A DNA stretch of 64,000 nt from CBDCGS01 sp965216915 (GCA_965216915.1 CBDCGS010000007.1:124001-188000); one strand, 5' to 3'; shown: positions 47,206 through 57,065, counted from the first letter of the stretch. Numbers and translations are program-made. Notes: generated by a model from the sequence alone, not told the origin.

Positions 47206-48948
47206 CTATTCCGCGGCGTCGGGCAGCGGCTCTTCCAGGTCGCCATAGCGCTCGATCCACGACGGATCGTAGCCATAGTCGCGCGCCGCGGCCTCGGCGC
47301 TGATATAGCCCTCGAGCACATCCTCCACGATCGCGCGGCGGTCGCGCTCCTTCGCCGGACCGTAACCCCCGCCGCCGGGTGCTTTGACCGAGACGCGCTC
47401 GCCCGGGCGGATCGGCACGTTGGAATATTTGCTCGGGCTGATCTTGTCGAAGGCCTCCGCGATGGTGCTCCAGCGGTTGCCGCCCTCCTTCTGGTAGAGC
47501 GTCGCGCCGGGAATGCCTTCGCCGCCGCCCTTGAGGCCCCAGGCGACCTTTTTGTGCTTGTTGCTCATCTGGCTGATCATCACGGGGCCGGTGCAAAGCA
47601 TGGTCTTGGAGATGCTCAAGCCGCCGCGATGCTCGCCTGCACCGCCCGAATCCTGGCGCAGCGCATATTCCTCGACGATCCACGGGAAGCGTGTTTCGAA
47701 CACCTCGGTCGGTGTGTTGGCGCAATTGCCGTTGATCGAATCGGTGGCGTCGTTGCCGTCTGCGAAACTCCGCCCGCCATAGCCGACATAGGAGAAGTCG
47801 AAGGCGCCGATCGGCTCGTCATTGCGCTCGTCATAGCCGCCGAACACGAAGCAGCCATGGGTCGTGCCCTCGGAGGCCATGACGCGATCGGGCGCGGCCT
47901 CGGCCATGGCGCCGAGGATCACGGCGACGATCAGCGGATGGGTCTCGGTGTTGCCGCCGACCTCCGAGCCCGGATAGTTGACGTTCATCACCGTGCCCTC
48001 GGGCGCGATGACCCGGATCGGCCGGAAGCAGCCCGAGTTTTTCGGGATCGTCTGGTCGGTGAGGTGGAGCATCGCGTTGTAGGAGGCTGACCATGCGACG
48101 CCGAGCGTCGCGTTGATCGGCCCCTGCGCCTGCGGGGAGGAGCCGGTGTAGTCGATGATCACCTCGTCGCCTTGCACGTGCACGGTGCAGCGAATCCAAA
48201 ACTCGCGGTCCTCGATGCCATCATCCTCGATGACGTCCTCGAAGAAATAGTGACCATCGGGGAAAGCCGCGATCTCGGCACGCATGCGCGCTTCCGAATA
48301 GACCATCAGATCGTCGATGGTCTGGTTGAACACATCGGTGCCGTATTTCGCGATCAGATCCTTGAGGCGGCGCTCGCCGAGGTCGACGGCGGAAATCAGC
48401 GCGCGGATGTCGCCATAGTTCTGGCGCGGCGTGCGCACGTTCGCCAGCATGAGCTTCCAGACCTCGGTGACGTCTTCGCCGCGCCGCTTGATCTTGACCG
48501 GCGGCACGCGGAGCCCCTCGTGGAAGATCTCGGTGGCCTCGCCGGGAAAGCCGCCCGGCACCATGCCGCCCGTCTCGACGAAATGGCCGATCGCGACCGC
48601 GAAGGCCATGAGCTTGCCGTCGACGAAGATCGGCTTGAACATCGTGTGCTCGGGCGTGTGGAGGCCGCCGCGATAGGGGTCGTTGTGCACGATCACGTCG
48701 CCCTCGTGGATATCCTTGAGTGAGATCTCGCGCACCATGGAGCGGACGAGGAGCGGCACGCCGCCGATCTGCGCCGGGCAAAACTCGGCGACCGCGATCA
48801 TCTCGCCGTCGGTGTTGGCGAGCGCGCAGGTGAAATCCTCCGCCTCGCTGAAAATCGTCGAGTAGGCCGTCTTCTGCACGTTGACGCCCATCTCACGGCA
48901 AATCGCGACCATGGCGGATTCGATGATGTTCATCGTCACCATGTCCAT
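47206..48948 (-). CDS. Hydantoinase B/oxoprolinase family protein (HyuB / acetone carboxylase alpha-like)
   Basis: A 580-residue large subunit of the HyuA/HyuB family, which activates carbonyl or lactam substrates together with HyuA using ATP. Typical segments are EAEDFTCALANTDGEMIAVA, DVIVHNDPYRGGLHTPEHTM, DYTGSSPQAQGPINAT and GGAGEHRGGLSI. The start ATG has AAGGAGA upstream. It is the last gene of a minus-strand run: SDR, HyuA, zinc protein, HyuB. Hydantoinase, lactamase or ATP-dependent carboxylase activity are all possible. Confidence 0.9.
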   Translation of the reverse strand: MDMVTMNIIESAMVAICREMGVNVQKTAYSTIFSEAEDFTCALANTDGEMIAVAEFCPAQIGGVPLLVRSMVREISLKDIHEGDVIVHNDPYRGGLHTPEHTMFKPIFVDGKLMAFAVAIGHFVETGGMVPGGFPGEATEIFHEGLRVPPVKIKRRGEDVTEVWKLMLANVRTPRQNYGDIRALISAVDLGERRLKDLIAKYGTDVFNQTIDDLMVYSEARMRAEIAAFPDGHYFFEDVIEDDGIEDREFWIRCTVHVQGDEVIIDYTGSSPQAQGPINATLGVAWSASYNAMLHLTDQTIPKNSGCFRPIRVIAPEGTVMNVNYPGSEVGGNTETHPLIVAVILGAMAEAAPDRVMASEGTTHGCFVFGGYDERNDEPIGAFDFSYVGYGGRSFADGNDATDSINGNCANTPTEVFETRFPWIVEEYALRQDSGGAGEHRGGLSISKTMLCTGPVMISQMSNKHKKVAWGLKGGGEGIPGATLYQKEGGNRWSTIAEAFDKISPSKYSNVPIRPGERVSVKAPGGGGYGPAKERDRRAIVEDVLEGYISAEAAARDYGYDPSWIERYGDLEEPLPDAAE

Positions 48949-49001
48949 GGGGTGGTCTCCTTATCCGTCACTGCGGTCCCTGGCGGTTGAGCGGGCGCCG
49001 C

Positions 49002-49217
49002 CTATCCGGTTTCGTGGATGCCCTGCTTGGGCAGCGGCAGCACCGGGTTCTCGACGCCGTCGGCCCGCATCGTGAACCATTCCTGGCACCAATCGGAGCA
49101 AAACAGCTGAGATTTTCCTTTAACATCAGCGGTTTGTCCGTCGCCATAGATCAGCACGCCGCAATTGTCGCACTTCACATAGCGCTCGATGTAGTAGCCG
49201 TTGTCCGAAAAGCGCAT
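49002..49217 (-). CDS. Small zinc-ribbon-like protein between HyuA and HyuB
   Basis: A 71-residue protein with two Cys pairs, VKCDNCGVLIY and FCSDWCQEWF, spaced to bind one zinc. ATG 49217 has GGGAGA upstream; a TTG at 49238 would add seven residues overlapping HyuA. Acetone and acetophenone carboxylases have a small metal-binding subunit beside their HyuA/HyuB-like subunits, so this may be an equivalent third subunit, though it is shorter than acetone carboxylase gamma. Confidence 0.7.
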   Translation of the reverse strand: MRFSDNGYYIERYVKCDNCGVLIYGDGQTADVKGKSQLFCSDWCQEWFTMRADGVENPVLPLPKQGIHETG

Positions 49218-49234
49218 TGGTCTTTCTCCCGCGT

Positions 49235-51271
49235 TCAAGCGTCGGCGATCTGGCCGATGAGGATATTACCGTATTTGTCGATCCGCGCATTGTGTTCCGG
49301 GCGGATGACCGAGACCGAGGCCGGCTCCTCGATCAGCGCGGGGCCGGCGATGCGGTGGCCCTGAAGCAGCGTCGCGCGATCGTAGACCGCCGTCTCGGCC
49401 CAGCCATCTTCGAACAGGACCGGCCGCGTGCCGATCGACGCCGCGTCGCCGCTTGCCGCGGCAAGCTCGGCGAGCGCGGGCCGGTCGGTCATCGAAACCG
49501 CCGTCACCTTCACCGACGTCATCTCGATCTTCTCGCCTGGAATGTCGAAATCGAAGCGCGCCTTGTGGGCCGCGTGGAAGGCCTCCCACAGACCCGCGAT
49601 CGTGCCCTCGTCGAAGCGCTCGAAGCCGATCGGCACGTCGAGCTCGTGGTTCTGGCCGAGATAGCGCATCTCGAGCGTGCGGTAGATCTCGACGTTCTTC
49701 TCGTAGCCCTGCTCCTTGAGCGCGGCGACCCCTTCGTTCACGAGGTCGGAGAGCACGCGGTTGGCGTGGCCCGCATCGAACGCCGCCGAGGTCATCTGCG
49801 CGGTGCGCTCCAGGTCGACGCGCGCGTCGGTCATGAGGAAGCCGAAGGCCGAGAACTGGCCCGGATGGTTGGGGACGATGCCGCTCGGGATGTTGGCGTT
49901 CGCCATCAGATCCGACACGTGGACAGGCCCCGCGCCGCCGAAGCCGAGCAGCGTGAAATCGCGTGGATCGAGCCCGCGCTCGGTGAGCACCGAGCGCAGA
50001 GCGCCGATCATGTTGTTGTTGGCGATCTGCACCATCGCGAGCGCGGTCTTCTCCGGAGGCTCGCCGATCTCGGCCGCGACGCGGCCGACCGCGGCTTCGG
50101 CGGCCGCCTTGTCGAGGCTCATCGCGCCGCCGAGGAAGTTCTCGGGGTTGATGCGGCCGAGCACCACATTGGCGTCCGTTGCCGTCGCATTGGTGCCGCC
50201 GAGCCCATAGCAGGCAGGCCCCGGATTGGCGCCCGCGCTCTCCGGCCCGACGCGCAGCATGCCGCCCTTGTCGATCCAGGCGAGCGAGCCGCCCCCCGCG
50301 CCCATGGTGCGGATGTCGATCATCGGGATTTGGATCGGCACGCCGAACTCGATCTCGAAGCTCGTGGTGAAGCTCTCGCTGCCCGCGACCACCGTCGACA
50401 CATCGGTCGAGGTGCCGCCCATGTCGAGCGTCACTAGATGGTCGACGCCGACGCTCCGCGCGATCGCTTTGGCGCCCACCACGCCGCCGGTCGGGCCCGA
50501 GAGCGTCATCTGAATGGGGTGCTCGGCGGCGGCATCGAGCGTCATCTCACCGCCGTTCGACTTGATCGCGGCGACATGTCCCGAGATGCCGTTCTCGTCG
50601 AAGCGCGCCTGCATCGCCTTGAGGTGATTGCCGACGATCGGCTTGATGTAGGCATCGGTGATGGTGGTCGAGGCGCGCTCGAATTCCTTCCATTTGGGCA
50701 GCACCTCGTAGGAGATGCTCACCGGAATATCGGGGCACTCCTCCGCGAAGATCGCTTGTGCGCGCCGCTCGTGATCGGGCGTCACATACGAAAAGAGGAA
50801 GTTGACCGCGATCGCCTTGGCGCGCCCCTTTGCCGTGATGTCGCGGGCGAGCGCGCGGATCTGGTCCTCATCGAGTGGACGATAGACCTCGCCGCGCGCG
50901 GTGATACGCTCGTCCACCTCGTAGCAGTCGCGCCGCTTGACCAGCGGCTTCGCCTTCACCCAGGTGATGTCGTAGTGGCTCTTGCGCTTGCCGCGTTGGA
51001 TGAACGGCACGTCGCGAAAGCCGGTTGTCGTGACATAGGCGACGATGGCGCCTTTGCGCTCGAGAATCGCGTTGGTCGCGATGGTCGTGCCGAGCCGGAT
51101 GTTGCCGATCTCGCCGACATCGCCGGAACGCCCGAGCCCCTCGAGAATTCCGTCGATCGGGTCGGCGGGCGTCGAAAGCGTCTTCCACACGTCGAGCGCC
51201 CGCGTCTCGGGGCTGTATCGGACGAAATCCGTAAAGGTGCCGCCCACATCGATCCCGACTACATCGCTCAT
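49235..51271 (-). CDS. Hydantoinase A/oxoprolinase family protein (HyuA / acetone carboxylase beta-like)
   Basis: A 678-residue ATP-binding subunit with an ASKHA-type phosphate loop VVGIDVGGTFTDFV at the N-terminus, LGTTIATNAILERKGA, LSGPTGGVVGAKAIA and VTLDMGGTSTDVS. It pairs with HyuB. ATG 51271 starts exactly before the nucleotide-binding strand; upstream in-frame starts add no conserved residues. It is followed by the zinc protein with 17 bases between. An ATP-dependent hydrolase or carboxylase role is inferred from the family. Confidence 0.92.
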   Translation of the reverse strand: MSDVVGIDVGGTFTDFVRYSPETRALDVWKTLSTPADPIDGILEGLGRSGDVGEIGNIRLGTTIATNAILERKGAIVAYVTTTGFRDVPFIQRGKRKSHYDITWVKAKPLVKRRDCYEVDERITARGEVYRPLDEDQIRALARDITAKGRAKAIAVNFLFSYVTPDHERRAQAIFAEECPDIPVSISYEVLPKWKEFERASTTITDAYIKPIVGNHLKAMQARFDENGISGHVAAIKSNGGEMTLDAAAEHPIQMTLSGPTGGVVGAKAIARSVGVDHLVTLDMGGTSTDVSTVVAGSESFTTSFEIEFGVPIQIPMIDIRTMGAGGGSLAWIDKGGMLRVGPESAGANPGPACYGLGGTNATATDANVVLGRINPENFLGGAMSLDKAAAEAAVGRVAAEIGEPPEKTALAMVQIANNNMIGALRSVLTERGLDPRDFTLLGFGGAGPVHVSDLMANANIPSGIVPNHPGQFSAFGFLMTDARVDLERTAQMTSAAFDAGHANRVLSDLVNEGVAALKEQGYEKNVEIYRTLEMRYLGQNHELDVPIGFERFDEGTIAGLWEAFHAAHKARFDFDIPGEKIEMTSVKVTAVSMTDRPALAELAAASGDAASIGTRPVLFEDGWAETAVYDRATLLQGHRIAGPALIEEPASVSVIRPEHNARIDKYGNILIGQIADA

Positions 51272-51386
51272 GCCTGCCACCCGCTCCCGCTCATTGGGCC
51301 CTTAGGCCGGCCGGTAAGGTCTAACAACGCGGGCGCCAGATCAAGCGCGGAAGCGGTTGACGGCGCGGGGGTGTGGCGCGATCCCG

Positions 51387-52124
51387 CTAATTAAACACCG
51401 TCCCCCCATCCACGTTGATCGCTTGACCCGTGATCGAGCGGGCGGTGTGCAGGAAGGCGATGGTCTCGCCGATTTCGGTTGGGGTTTGGGGGCGATCGAG
51501 GCATTGCTTGGCGACCCAGTCGGCGACCGAGCTGTTGCGGCCGGCCGCGAAGTCTTCGAGCATCGGCGTCACCACAGCGCCGGGGCAGACGGCGTTCACG
51601 GTGATGTCGTGGGGCGCGAGCTCCAGGGCGAGCGCCTGGGTGAAGCCGATCACCGCGAACTTGGAGGCGCAGTAGTGGGCAACGCCCAGGCCGCCACGCT
51701 TGCCGCCGATCGATGAGATGTTGACGATCGAGCCGCCGCGGCCCGCGGCGATCATGTGACGCGCCGCGGCCTGGGCGACGATGAACGTGCCGGTCGCGTT
51801 GACCTCGAGCACGCGACGCCACTCCGCTGGCTCCATCTCCACCACGCGCGCGACCGAAAGCACGCCGGCGTTGTTGACCAGGAGGTCGAGCGGCCCGAGC
51901 GTCTCCGCCGTCGCGGCGATGGCGTGCGCGGCCGAGCGTGGATCGGTCACGTCCAGCGGGAGCGCGCAGCCCCTATCGTTCGGCGCTTGCACGGAGCCGT
52001 CGATGTCGGCGGTGGCGACCCGGGCGCCACGCGCGGCGAGGACCGCCGCGATTCCTTGGCCGATGCCGCGCGCCGCGCCCGTGACGAGCGCGACCTGGCC
52101 TGAGAGGTCGTGCGAGGCTTGCAT
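51387..52124 (-). CDS. Short-chain dehydrogenase/reductase
   Basis: A 245-residue classical SDR with TGAARGIGQG cofactor motif, acidic strand-2 end (ATADIDGS, suggesting NAD preference), NNAGVLSV, Ser in NISSIGG and active-site YCASK. It ends ITGQAINVDGG. It lies 115 bases upstream of HyuA in the same direction and may be co-transcribed. It is divergent from the amidase. Confidence 0.9.
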   Translation of the reverse strand: MQASHDLSGQVALVTGAARGIGQGIAAVLAARGARVATADIDGSVQAPNDRGCALPLDVTDPRSAAHAIAATAETLGPLDLLVNNAGVLSVARVVEMEPAEWRRVLEVNATGTFIVAQAAARHMIAAGRGGSIVNISSIGGKRGGLGVAHYCASKFAVIGFTQALALELAPHDITVNAVCPGAVVTPMLEDFAAGRNSSVADWVAKQCLDRPQTPTEIGETIAFLHTARSITGQAINVDGGTVFN

Positions 52125-52173
52125 GGGCCGAGCTTAGCAATAGTCTGGGCGGCCGGTCACTGGAGAGGGTGCG

Positions 52174-53586
52174 ATGGACAAGACGGATCTCTGCTACACG
52201 CCCGCAACGACACTCGCGGGCCTGATCCGCGACAAGACGCTGTCGCCGGTCGCGCTGATGGAGGCCGTGCTCGAACGCGTCGAGGCGCTGGAGCCGCGCA
52301 TCAACGCCTTCGCGACGCTGACCGCCGATGCAGCGATGGGAGGCGCACGCGCGGCCGAGGCCGCCGTGGCACGGGGTGACGCGCCGGGGCCGCTCCATGG
52401 CCTCCCGGTGACGATCAAGGACCTCACGATGACCGCGGGCGTGCCGACCGAGCGCGGCTCGCATGTCGAAAAGGGACATGTGCCGACGGTCGAAGCGCCG
52501 GTTGTCGAGCGGCTCAAAGCCGCCGGCGCCATCGTGCTCGGCAAGACCACGACGTCGGAGTATGGCTGGTCGGGCGTGAGCAACAGCCCGCTCACCGGCA
52601 TCACGCACAACCCGTGGAAGCACGGCTATTCGACGGGCGCGTCCTCGGCGGGCGCGGGCGCCGCGGCGGCGGCCGGCTACGGGCCGCTGCACCAGGGCTC
52701 GGACGGCGCGGGCTCGATCCGCATGCCGTCGCACTTCTCGGGCATCTTCGGCCTCAAGCCCTCCTATGGCCGCGTGCCCAATTGGCCGGTGCAGAACAAC
52801 GACCAGATCTCGCATGTCGGGCCGATGACGCGAACCGTCGGCGATGCGGCGCTCATGCTCGCGGTCATGGCGGGGGCGCATCCGTATGAGCACACCTCGC
52901 TCGAAGGGCCGCCGGCCGACTATGTGGGCGACCTGGATCGCGGGATCGCGGGCTGGAAGATCGCGTTCAGTCCCGATCTCGGCCACGCCCGTGTCGATCC
53001 CGCAGTCGCCGCCCTCGTGGCCGATGCCGCCGCCGCATTCGCTGATCTCGGGTGTGCCGTGGACGAGGTGACGCCACCCTTCGGGCCGGACGGGCCGGAG
53101 ATCCTGCGCTTTCTCTGGTCGGCGCATCTCCAGCATCTCGGCGATCATCTGCCCGAGTGGGAGGACAAGATGGACCCGGGCCTGGTTGCGTGCATTCGGG
53201 CGGGAGAGGGCCATTCGATGCGCGACTACCTTGCCATGCGCGCGCGCAAGCTCGCCTATGTCGAGCAGGTGCACCGCTTCTTCACCGAGTGGGACTTGCT
53301 GCTGACGCCGGCGGTGTCGGTCGCCGCGTTTCCGGCGGATCGGTTGCAGCCGGAGGGCTGGCCGTCGCATCCTTGGGACTGGGTGATGTGGGCGGAGTTC
53401 TCCTATCCCTTCAACTTCTCCGGCAATCCGGCCGCCTCGGTGCCGTGCGGCTTCACGGACGAGGGCTTGCCGGTCGGCCTCCAGATCGTCGGCCCGCGCT
53501 TTGCGGATCTTGCCGTGCTGCAGGCGTCTGCAGCGTTCGAAAAGGCTCGAGCCTGGGCACAGCACCGGCCGCCGCTAGATGGGTGA
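52174..53586 (+). CDS. Amidase signature family enzyme
   Basis: A 470-residue amidohydrolase with the Ser-cisSer-Lys triad: Lys82 in PVTIKDLTM, Ser157/158 in STGASSAGAG and nucleophile Ser181 in GSDGAGSIRMPS. It is a GatA-like fold without GatB/C neighbours, so a catabolic amidase. The GGAGAGGGTGCG site precedes the ATG. Its 3' end overlaps the convergent hydrolase by 12 bases. Confidence 0.92.
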   Translation: MDKTDLCYTPATTLAGLIRDKTLSPVALMEAVLERVEALEPRINAFATLTADAAMGGARAAEAAVARGDAPGPLHGLPVTIKDLTMTAGVPTERGSHVEKGHVPTVEAPVVERLKAAGAIVLGKTTTSEYGWSGVSNSPLTGITHNPWKHGYSTGASSAGAGAAAAAGYGPLHQGSDGAGSIRMPSHFSGIFGLKPSYGRVPNWPVQNNDQISHVGPMTRTVGDAALMLAVMAGAHPYEHTSLEGPPADYVGDLDRGIAGWKIAFSPDLGHARVDPAVAALVADAAAAFADLGCAVDEVTPPFGPDGPEILRFLWSAHLQHLGDHLPEWEDKMDPGLVACIRAGEGHSMRDYLAMRARKLAYVEQVHRFFTEWDLLLTPAVSVAAFPADRLQPEGWPSHPWDWVMWAEFSYPFNFSGNPAASVPCGFTDEGLPVGLQIVGPRFADLAVLQASAAFEKARAWAQHRPPLDG

Positions 53587-54414
53587 GCCTGGCTCCAAGG
53601 TTTCGGCGAGAAAGCGCGCGAGCAACGGGTCGAAGGCGTCTGGGTCGGTCCAGAAGGGTGCATGGCCGACGCCTTCCAGAAAGCGCGGTGCGCCATCCCA
53701 TAGGCTGGCGAAGCGCACGGTCTCGTAGAACGCTCTGTTGATCAGTGGGTCGGCAGCGCCGTTGATGACGGCGACGGGTAGGGCGGCGCTCTCGACGATC
53801 GCCTTTTGATCGGCGCCGCGGCCTGCGAGGAACGAGCCGAACATGAGCGAGCGGGCACGGCCGTCGGTACGGCGCGCCGCTGCGATCGATTCCGCGGGCG
53901 GCGCATCGGTTCCCATCGCCGCCTTGACCAGGGTCTCGATCTGCGCGTCGTCGAGATCCTGTGTGCCGAAGAGAGCCGTGGTGTCGTTCAAATGAAAGCC
54001 GGCCACGACGTCGGCCTCGCTGGCGTTGCTGACGGGCGGCGCGCCGGTGATCAGAAGGCCCGCCATCTCGGGCAGCCGATCGATCAGCTCGATCCCGACA
54101 TGCCCGCCAAGCGACCAGCCGACGACGGCGCAACGACCGACACGAAGCGCCGCCAGGCACTCCACCACGACGCTGGCGTAGCCCGGCATCGAATAGACCG
54201 CATCGGGATCGGCCGCATCGTCGGAGGCGCCGTGGCCCGGCAGGTCAAGCGCCACCATGCGGTAGCGCGCGCCGAGCGGGCCGTCATATTGCTTGGCCCA
54301 GGCTTCCTTGTGCGCCGAGTTGCCGTGGATCAACATGACGGTCGGCCCGTCGCCGCGGGTCTCGAGGACGGCGATCTCGCCGGCTGCGGTCGTCACCATC
54401 TTCGTGGCGCTCAT
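53575..54414 (-). CDS. Alpha/beta hydrolase
   Basis: A 279-residue alpha/beta fold hydrolase with VMLIHGNSAHKEAW, nucleophile elbow GWSLGG (Ser), acid Asp in INGAADPLIN and catalytic His in GVGHAPFW. It is an esterase or C-C hydrolase type. Its end overlaps the amidase end, with the genes convergent; it is divergent from the MaoC gene. Confidence 0.88.
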   Translation of the reverse strand: MSATKMVTTAAGEIAVLETRGDGPTVMLIHGNSAHKEAWAKQYDGPLGARYRMVALDLPGHGASDDAADPDAVYSMPGYASVVVECLAALRVGRCAVVGWSLGGHVGIELIDRLPEMAGLLITGAPPVSNASEADVVAGFHLNDTTALFGTQDLDDAQIETLVKAAMGTDAPPAESIAAARRTDGRARSLMFGSFLAGRGADQKAIVESAALPVAVINGAADPLINRAFYETVRFASLWDGAPRFLEGVGHAPFWTDPDAFDPLLARFLAETLEPGSPI

Positions 54415-54487
54415 GACGTTGCCTGTTGGTTGCCGATTTCGTGTGCGCCATTCTAAGGCCCTTGCCCGTCAAGAGGGAGAAACGCGG

Positions 54488-54946
54488 TTGCGCGACATTC
54501 GCTATTTCGAGGACTTCGCCGTGGGCGATCGGTTCCGCACCGCAGGCGTGACGCTCACCGAAGCGCAAATCCTCGATTTCGCGACGGTCTATGACCCGCA
54601 ACCCATTCACACCGACATCGAAGCGGCGCGCAAAAGCCCCTATGGCGGGCTGATTGCGAGTGGTTACCAAACCATCGCGCTCGCCTTTCGCCTCTTCTAT
54701 CAGGAGCGCGTGATCAACGACGCCTGCGTCGGCGGGCCGGGCATGGACGAGATCCGCTTCTTCAAGCCGGTGCGGCCGGGCGATACCGTGCACGCCGAGG
54801 TCGAGGTGATCGACGCTCGCCCTTCGCGCTCGAAGGGAGATCGCGGCTACCTGCGCATGCTCTATCGGCTGCTCGATCAAGAGGACGAGCCGGTCATGAG
54901 CTACCAGATCGTGCACATTCTGCTGCGGCGACCCGCGGATGCTTGA
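54488..54946 (+). CDS. MaoC-like hotdog dehydratase
   Basis: A 152-residue hotdog-fold protein with the hydratase 2 motif: DFATVYDPQPIHTDIEAARK contains the Asp and His pair, followed by YGGLIASGYQTIAL. It probably hydrates or dehydrates an enoyl thioester. The start is a TTG at 54488 after GAGGGAGAAACGCGG, which gives the family N-terminus (RDIRYFEDFAVGD). The amidohydrolase follows in the same direction. Confidence 0.87.
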   Translation: MRDIRYFEDFAVGDRFRTAGVTLTEAQILDFATVYDPQPIHTDIEAARKSPYGGLIASGYQTIALAFRLFYQERVINDACVGGPGMDEIRFFKPVRPGDTVHAEVEVIDARPSRSKGDRGYLRMLYRLLDQEDEPVMSYQIVHILLRRPADA

Positions 54947-54998
54947 CTCGGCGAGGCGCGCATGCCGGGATCGCGCCGAGGCATGAGGGAGGCTCGCC

Positions 54999-55895
54999 AT
55001 GTATGACGGTCCGATCATCGATGCGCATCATCACCTCTGGGAGCTCAGCTCGGGCCGCTATGGCTGGCTCGACGCGCCGCGCGACACCGTCTTCGGCACC
55101 ACCGAGCCGCTGATCCGCGACTACCTGATCGACGACTACCTTGCCGACATGGCGTCGCTCGAGCTGGTTCAATCGGTCCACATTCAAGCGAGCTTCGATC
55201 AGGACGACCCGACCGCCGAGACCCGCTGGCTGCATGAGACGGCCGAAGCGCGCGGTTTCCCGCACGGCGTGGTCGGCTATGCCCAGCTCGAGAGCGCCGA
55301 GGCCGAGCGCGTGCTCGCGGCGCAATGCGCGTTTCCGCGTATGCGCGGCATTCGCCAGATCGTGAGCTGGCACGAAAACCCGACATGGTCGTTCGTCGAC
55401 CGCCCGGACTATATGCGCGACGATGCCTGGCGGCGCGGCTACAAGCTGCTGCGCAAATACGACCTCAGCTTCGACCTGCTGCTCTTTCCCTCGCAGCTTC
55501 GCGACGCGGTCGATCTGGCCCACGCCTTTCCCGACACCCAGATCATCCTGAACCACACGGGGAGCCCGGCGGACCGCGACAAGGAGGGTCTCGCGGTCTG
55601 GCGTGAGGGCATCACCGCGCTCGCGGGCACCGAAAACGCGGCCGTGAAAATCTCAGACCTTGGCGCCTACGATCATCATTGGACCGAAGAGAGCGTCCGT
55701 CCCTTCGTGCTGCACACGATCGATGCCTTCGGCGCGTCGCGCTGCATGTTCGCGAGCGATTTCCCGGTCGGCGCCTTGCATGGCGACGCCGTGAAAACCT
55801 ATGACGCCTTCAAATCCCTGGTGTCGGATTTCACCGCCGCCGAGCAGCGTGCCCTCTTCCACGACAACGCGCGTTCGCTCTACCGGCTCGGCTGA
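54999..55895 (+). CDS. Amidohydrolase 2 family metal-dependent hydrolase
   Basis: A 298-residue TIM-barrel hydrolase of the 2-pyrone-4,6-dicarboxylate lactonase / L-fucono-lactonase group. Motifs are IIDAHHHLWE at the N-terminus, NHTGSP mid-protein and MFASDFPVGAL near the end (the catalytic Asp). It likely hydrolyses a lactone or related ring. It lies 52 bases after the MaoC gene in the same direction. Confidence 0.9.
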   Translation: MYDGPIIDAHHHLWELSSGRYGWLDAPRDTVFGTTEPLIRDYLIDDYLADMASLELVQSVHIQASFDQDDPTAETRWLHETAEARGFPHGVVGYAQLESAEAERVLAAQCAFPRMRGIRQIVSWHENPTWSFVDRPDYMRDDAWRRGYKLLRKYDLSFDLLLFPSQLRDAVDLAHAFPDTQIILNHTGSPADRDKEGLAVWREGITALAGTENAAVKISDLGAYDHHWTEESVRPFVLHTIDAFGASRCMFASDFPVGALHGDAVKTYDAFKSLVSDFTAAEQRALFHDNARSLYRLG

Positions 55896-55907
55896 GCCGC
55901 GGGCCGC

Positions 55908-57065
55908 CTACGCGGGCGGCGGAAGCGCGACGTCCGGCGAGACCGAGAGGGCGACCGCGCCGAAGAGATCCCGTGTCGCGCGCGGATCGGCTTGAATGCG
56001 CTCATATTCCGCGCGCAGCGCGGGCGTTGGCTTGGCGAAGCGCGAGAGCTGCGCCGTGAACCTGTAAAAGGGCATCATGCGCGTATCGCGCTCGCGTTCG
56101 TAGGCCGTGAGCGCATCGTCCATCGGCTCCGCGCCGGAGAGGCCGCAGTGGATCGCGGCCGCGAGCTTCTCGGCATACTCGAACGCGGACGAAATGCCCT
56201 GCGCGGTGACCGGATCTTTCTTCATGCCGGCATCGCCGACCAGAGCCCAGCCTGGGCCCCATGCCGGGCGGACGAAGGCACGCGTGCACCCGGCGTAGAA
56301 ACGATCGACCTGCTCCGCCGCATCGACCATCGCGCGCAGCTCCGGCGCGGCCCGGGCGAGCATTGCGTAATAGGCGGTTGCGCGGTCGCGGCGCGCCTCG
56401 ACGAAAGCCGGGTACATCAGATTAGCCGCGACCAAGACCATATCGTCGCTCGAGGGGAAGGCGAACGCGCCGGCCTCCTCGCGGATATAGAGACGCACAT
56501 GGTCCACCGGGACGCCGCGCCAATAGCTCCATATGTTGCTCTGGACCACCGGCTCCTGATGGCTTTCCGGCGCGCCGACGCAGCGCGCGACGACCGAGGC
56601 CGGGCCATCGGCGCCGATCACGATCCGAGCGCGCTCCTCGGCCACGGGGCCGGACGCCGGCTTCCCCCGGATGCCGCACACCCCGTCGTCGTCATGCATC
56701 AGATCGACCACGCGGAACTGGGGCCGAAACTCCGCGCCTGCGTCGACGGCGGCGTCGACCAGCATCGCATCGAGCAGCGCGCGCCGCGGCGCATAGGAGA
56801 TCTCGTTCCCCTCGACCGCCGGCGGAGTGCCGTCGAGCACGACACCGTGGAGGTCGACCCACCAACGCGTCGTCCCAGGCGCACGCGCGAGGATCGCATC
56901 GTGCAGGCCCCAGCGTTTGAGATAGGCCACGCCGTGCGGGTGAATGAGGTGCGTCGACATCGGCATGTTGCTGGGCCAGGGATCTTTCTCGACGAGGAGC
57001 ACCTTGTGCCCATGCTGCGCGAGCTTGAGCGCCGTTGGCGCGCCCGCACAGCGTGCCCCGACCAC
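55908..57065 (-). CDS. FAD-dependent monooxygenase / geranylgeranyl-reductase-like oxidoreductase
   Basis: A PHBH-fold flavoprotein. The Rossmann motif VVGARCAGAPTALKLAQHG opens the protein, and the second FAD motif ALVGDAGMKKDPVTAQGISS lies near residue 280. The GTG at 57065 is the first usual start, but it cuts off the first beta strand. The sequence upstream in frame reads IYDAIVVGARC, with GGGAGG exactly six bases before an ATC codon at 57080-57078, so true initiation may be at that ATC. It probably hydroxylates an organic substrate with NAD(P)H. It is convergent with the amidohydrolase. Confidence 0.85.
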   Translation of the reverse strand: MVGARCAGAPTALKLAQHGHKVLLVEKDPWPSNMPMSTHLIHPHGVAYLKRWGLHDAILARAPGTTRWWVDLHGVVLDGTPPAVEGNEISYAPRRALLDAMLVDAAVDAGAEFRPQFRVVDLMHDDDGVCGIRGKPASGPVAEERARIVIGADGPASVVARCVGAPESHQEPVVQSNIWSYWRGVPVDHVRLYIREEAGAFAFPSSDDMVLVAANLMYPAFVEARRDRATAYYAMLARAAPELRAMVDAAEQVDRFYAGCTRAFVRPAWGPGWALVGDAGMKKDPVTAQGISSAFEYAEKLAAAIHCGLSGAEPMDDALTAYERERDTRMMPFYRFTAQLSRFAKPTPALRAEYERIQADPRATRDLFGAVALSVSPDVALPPPA

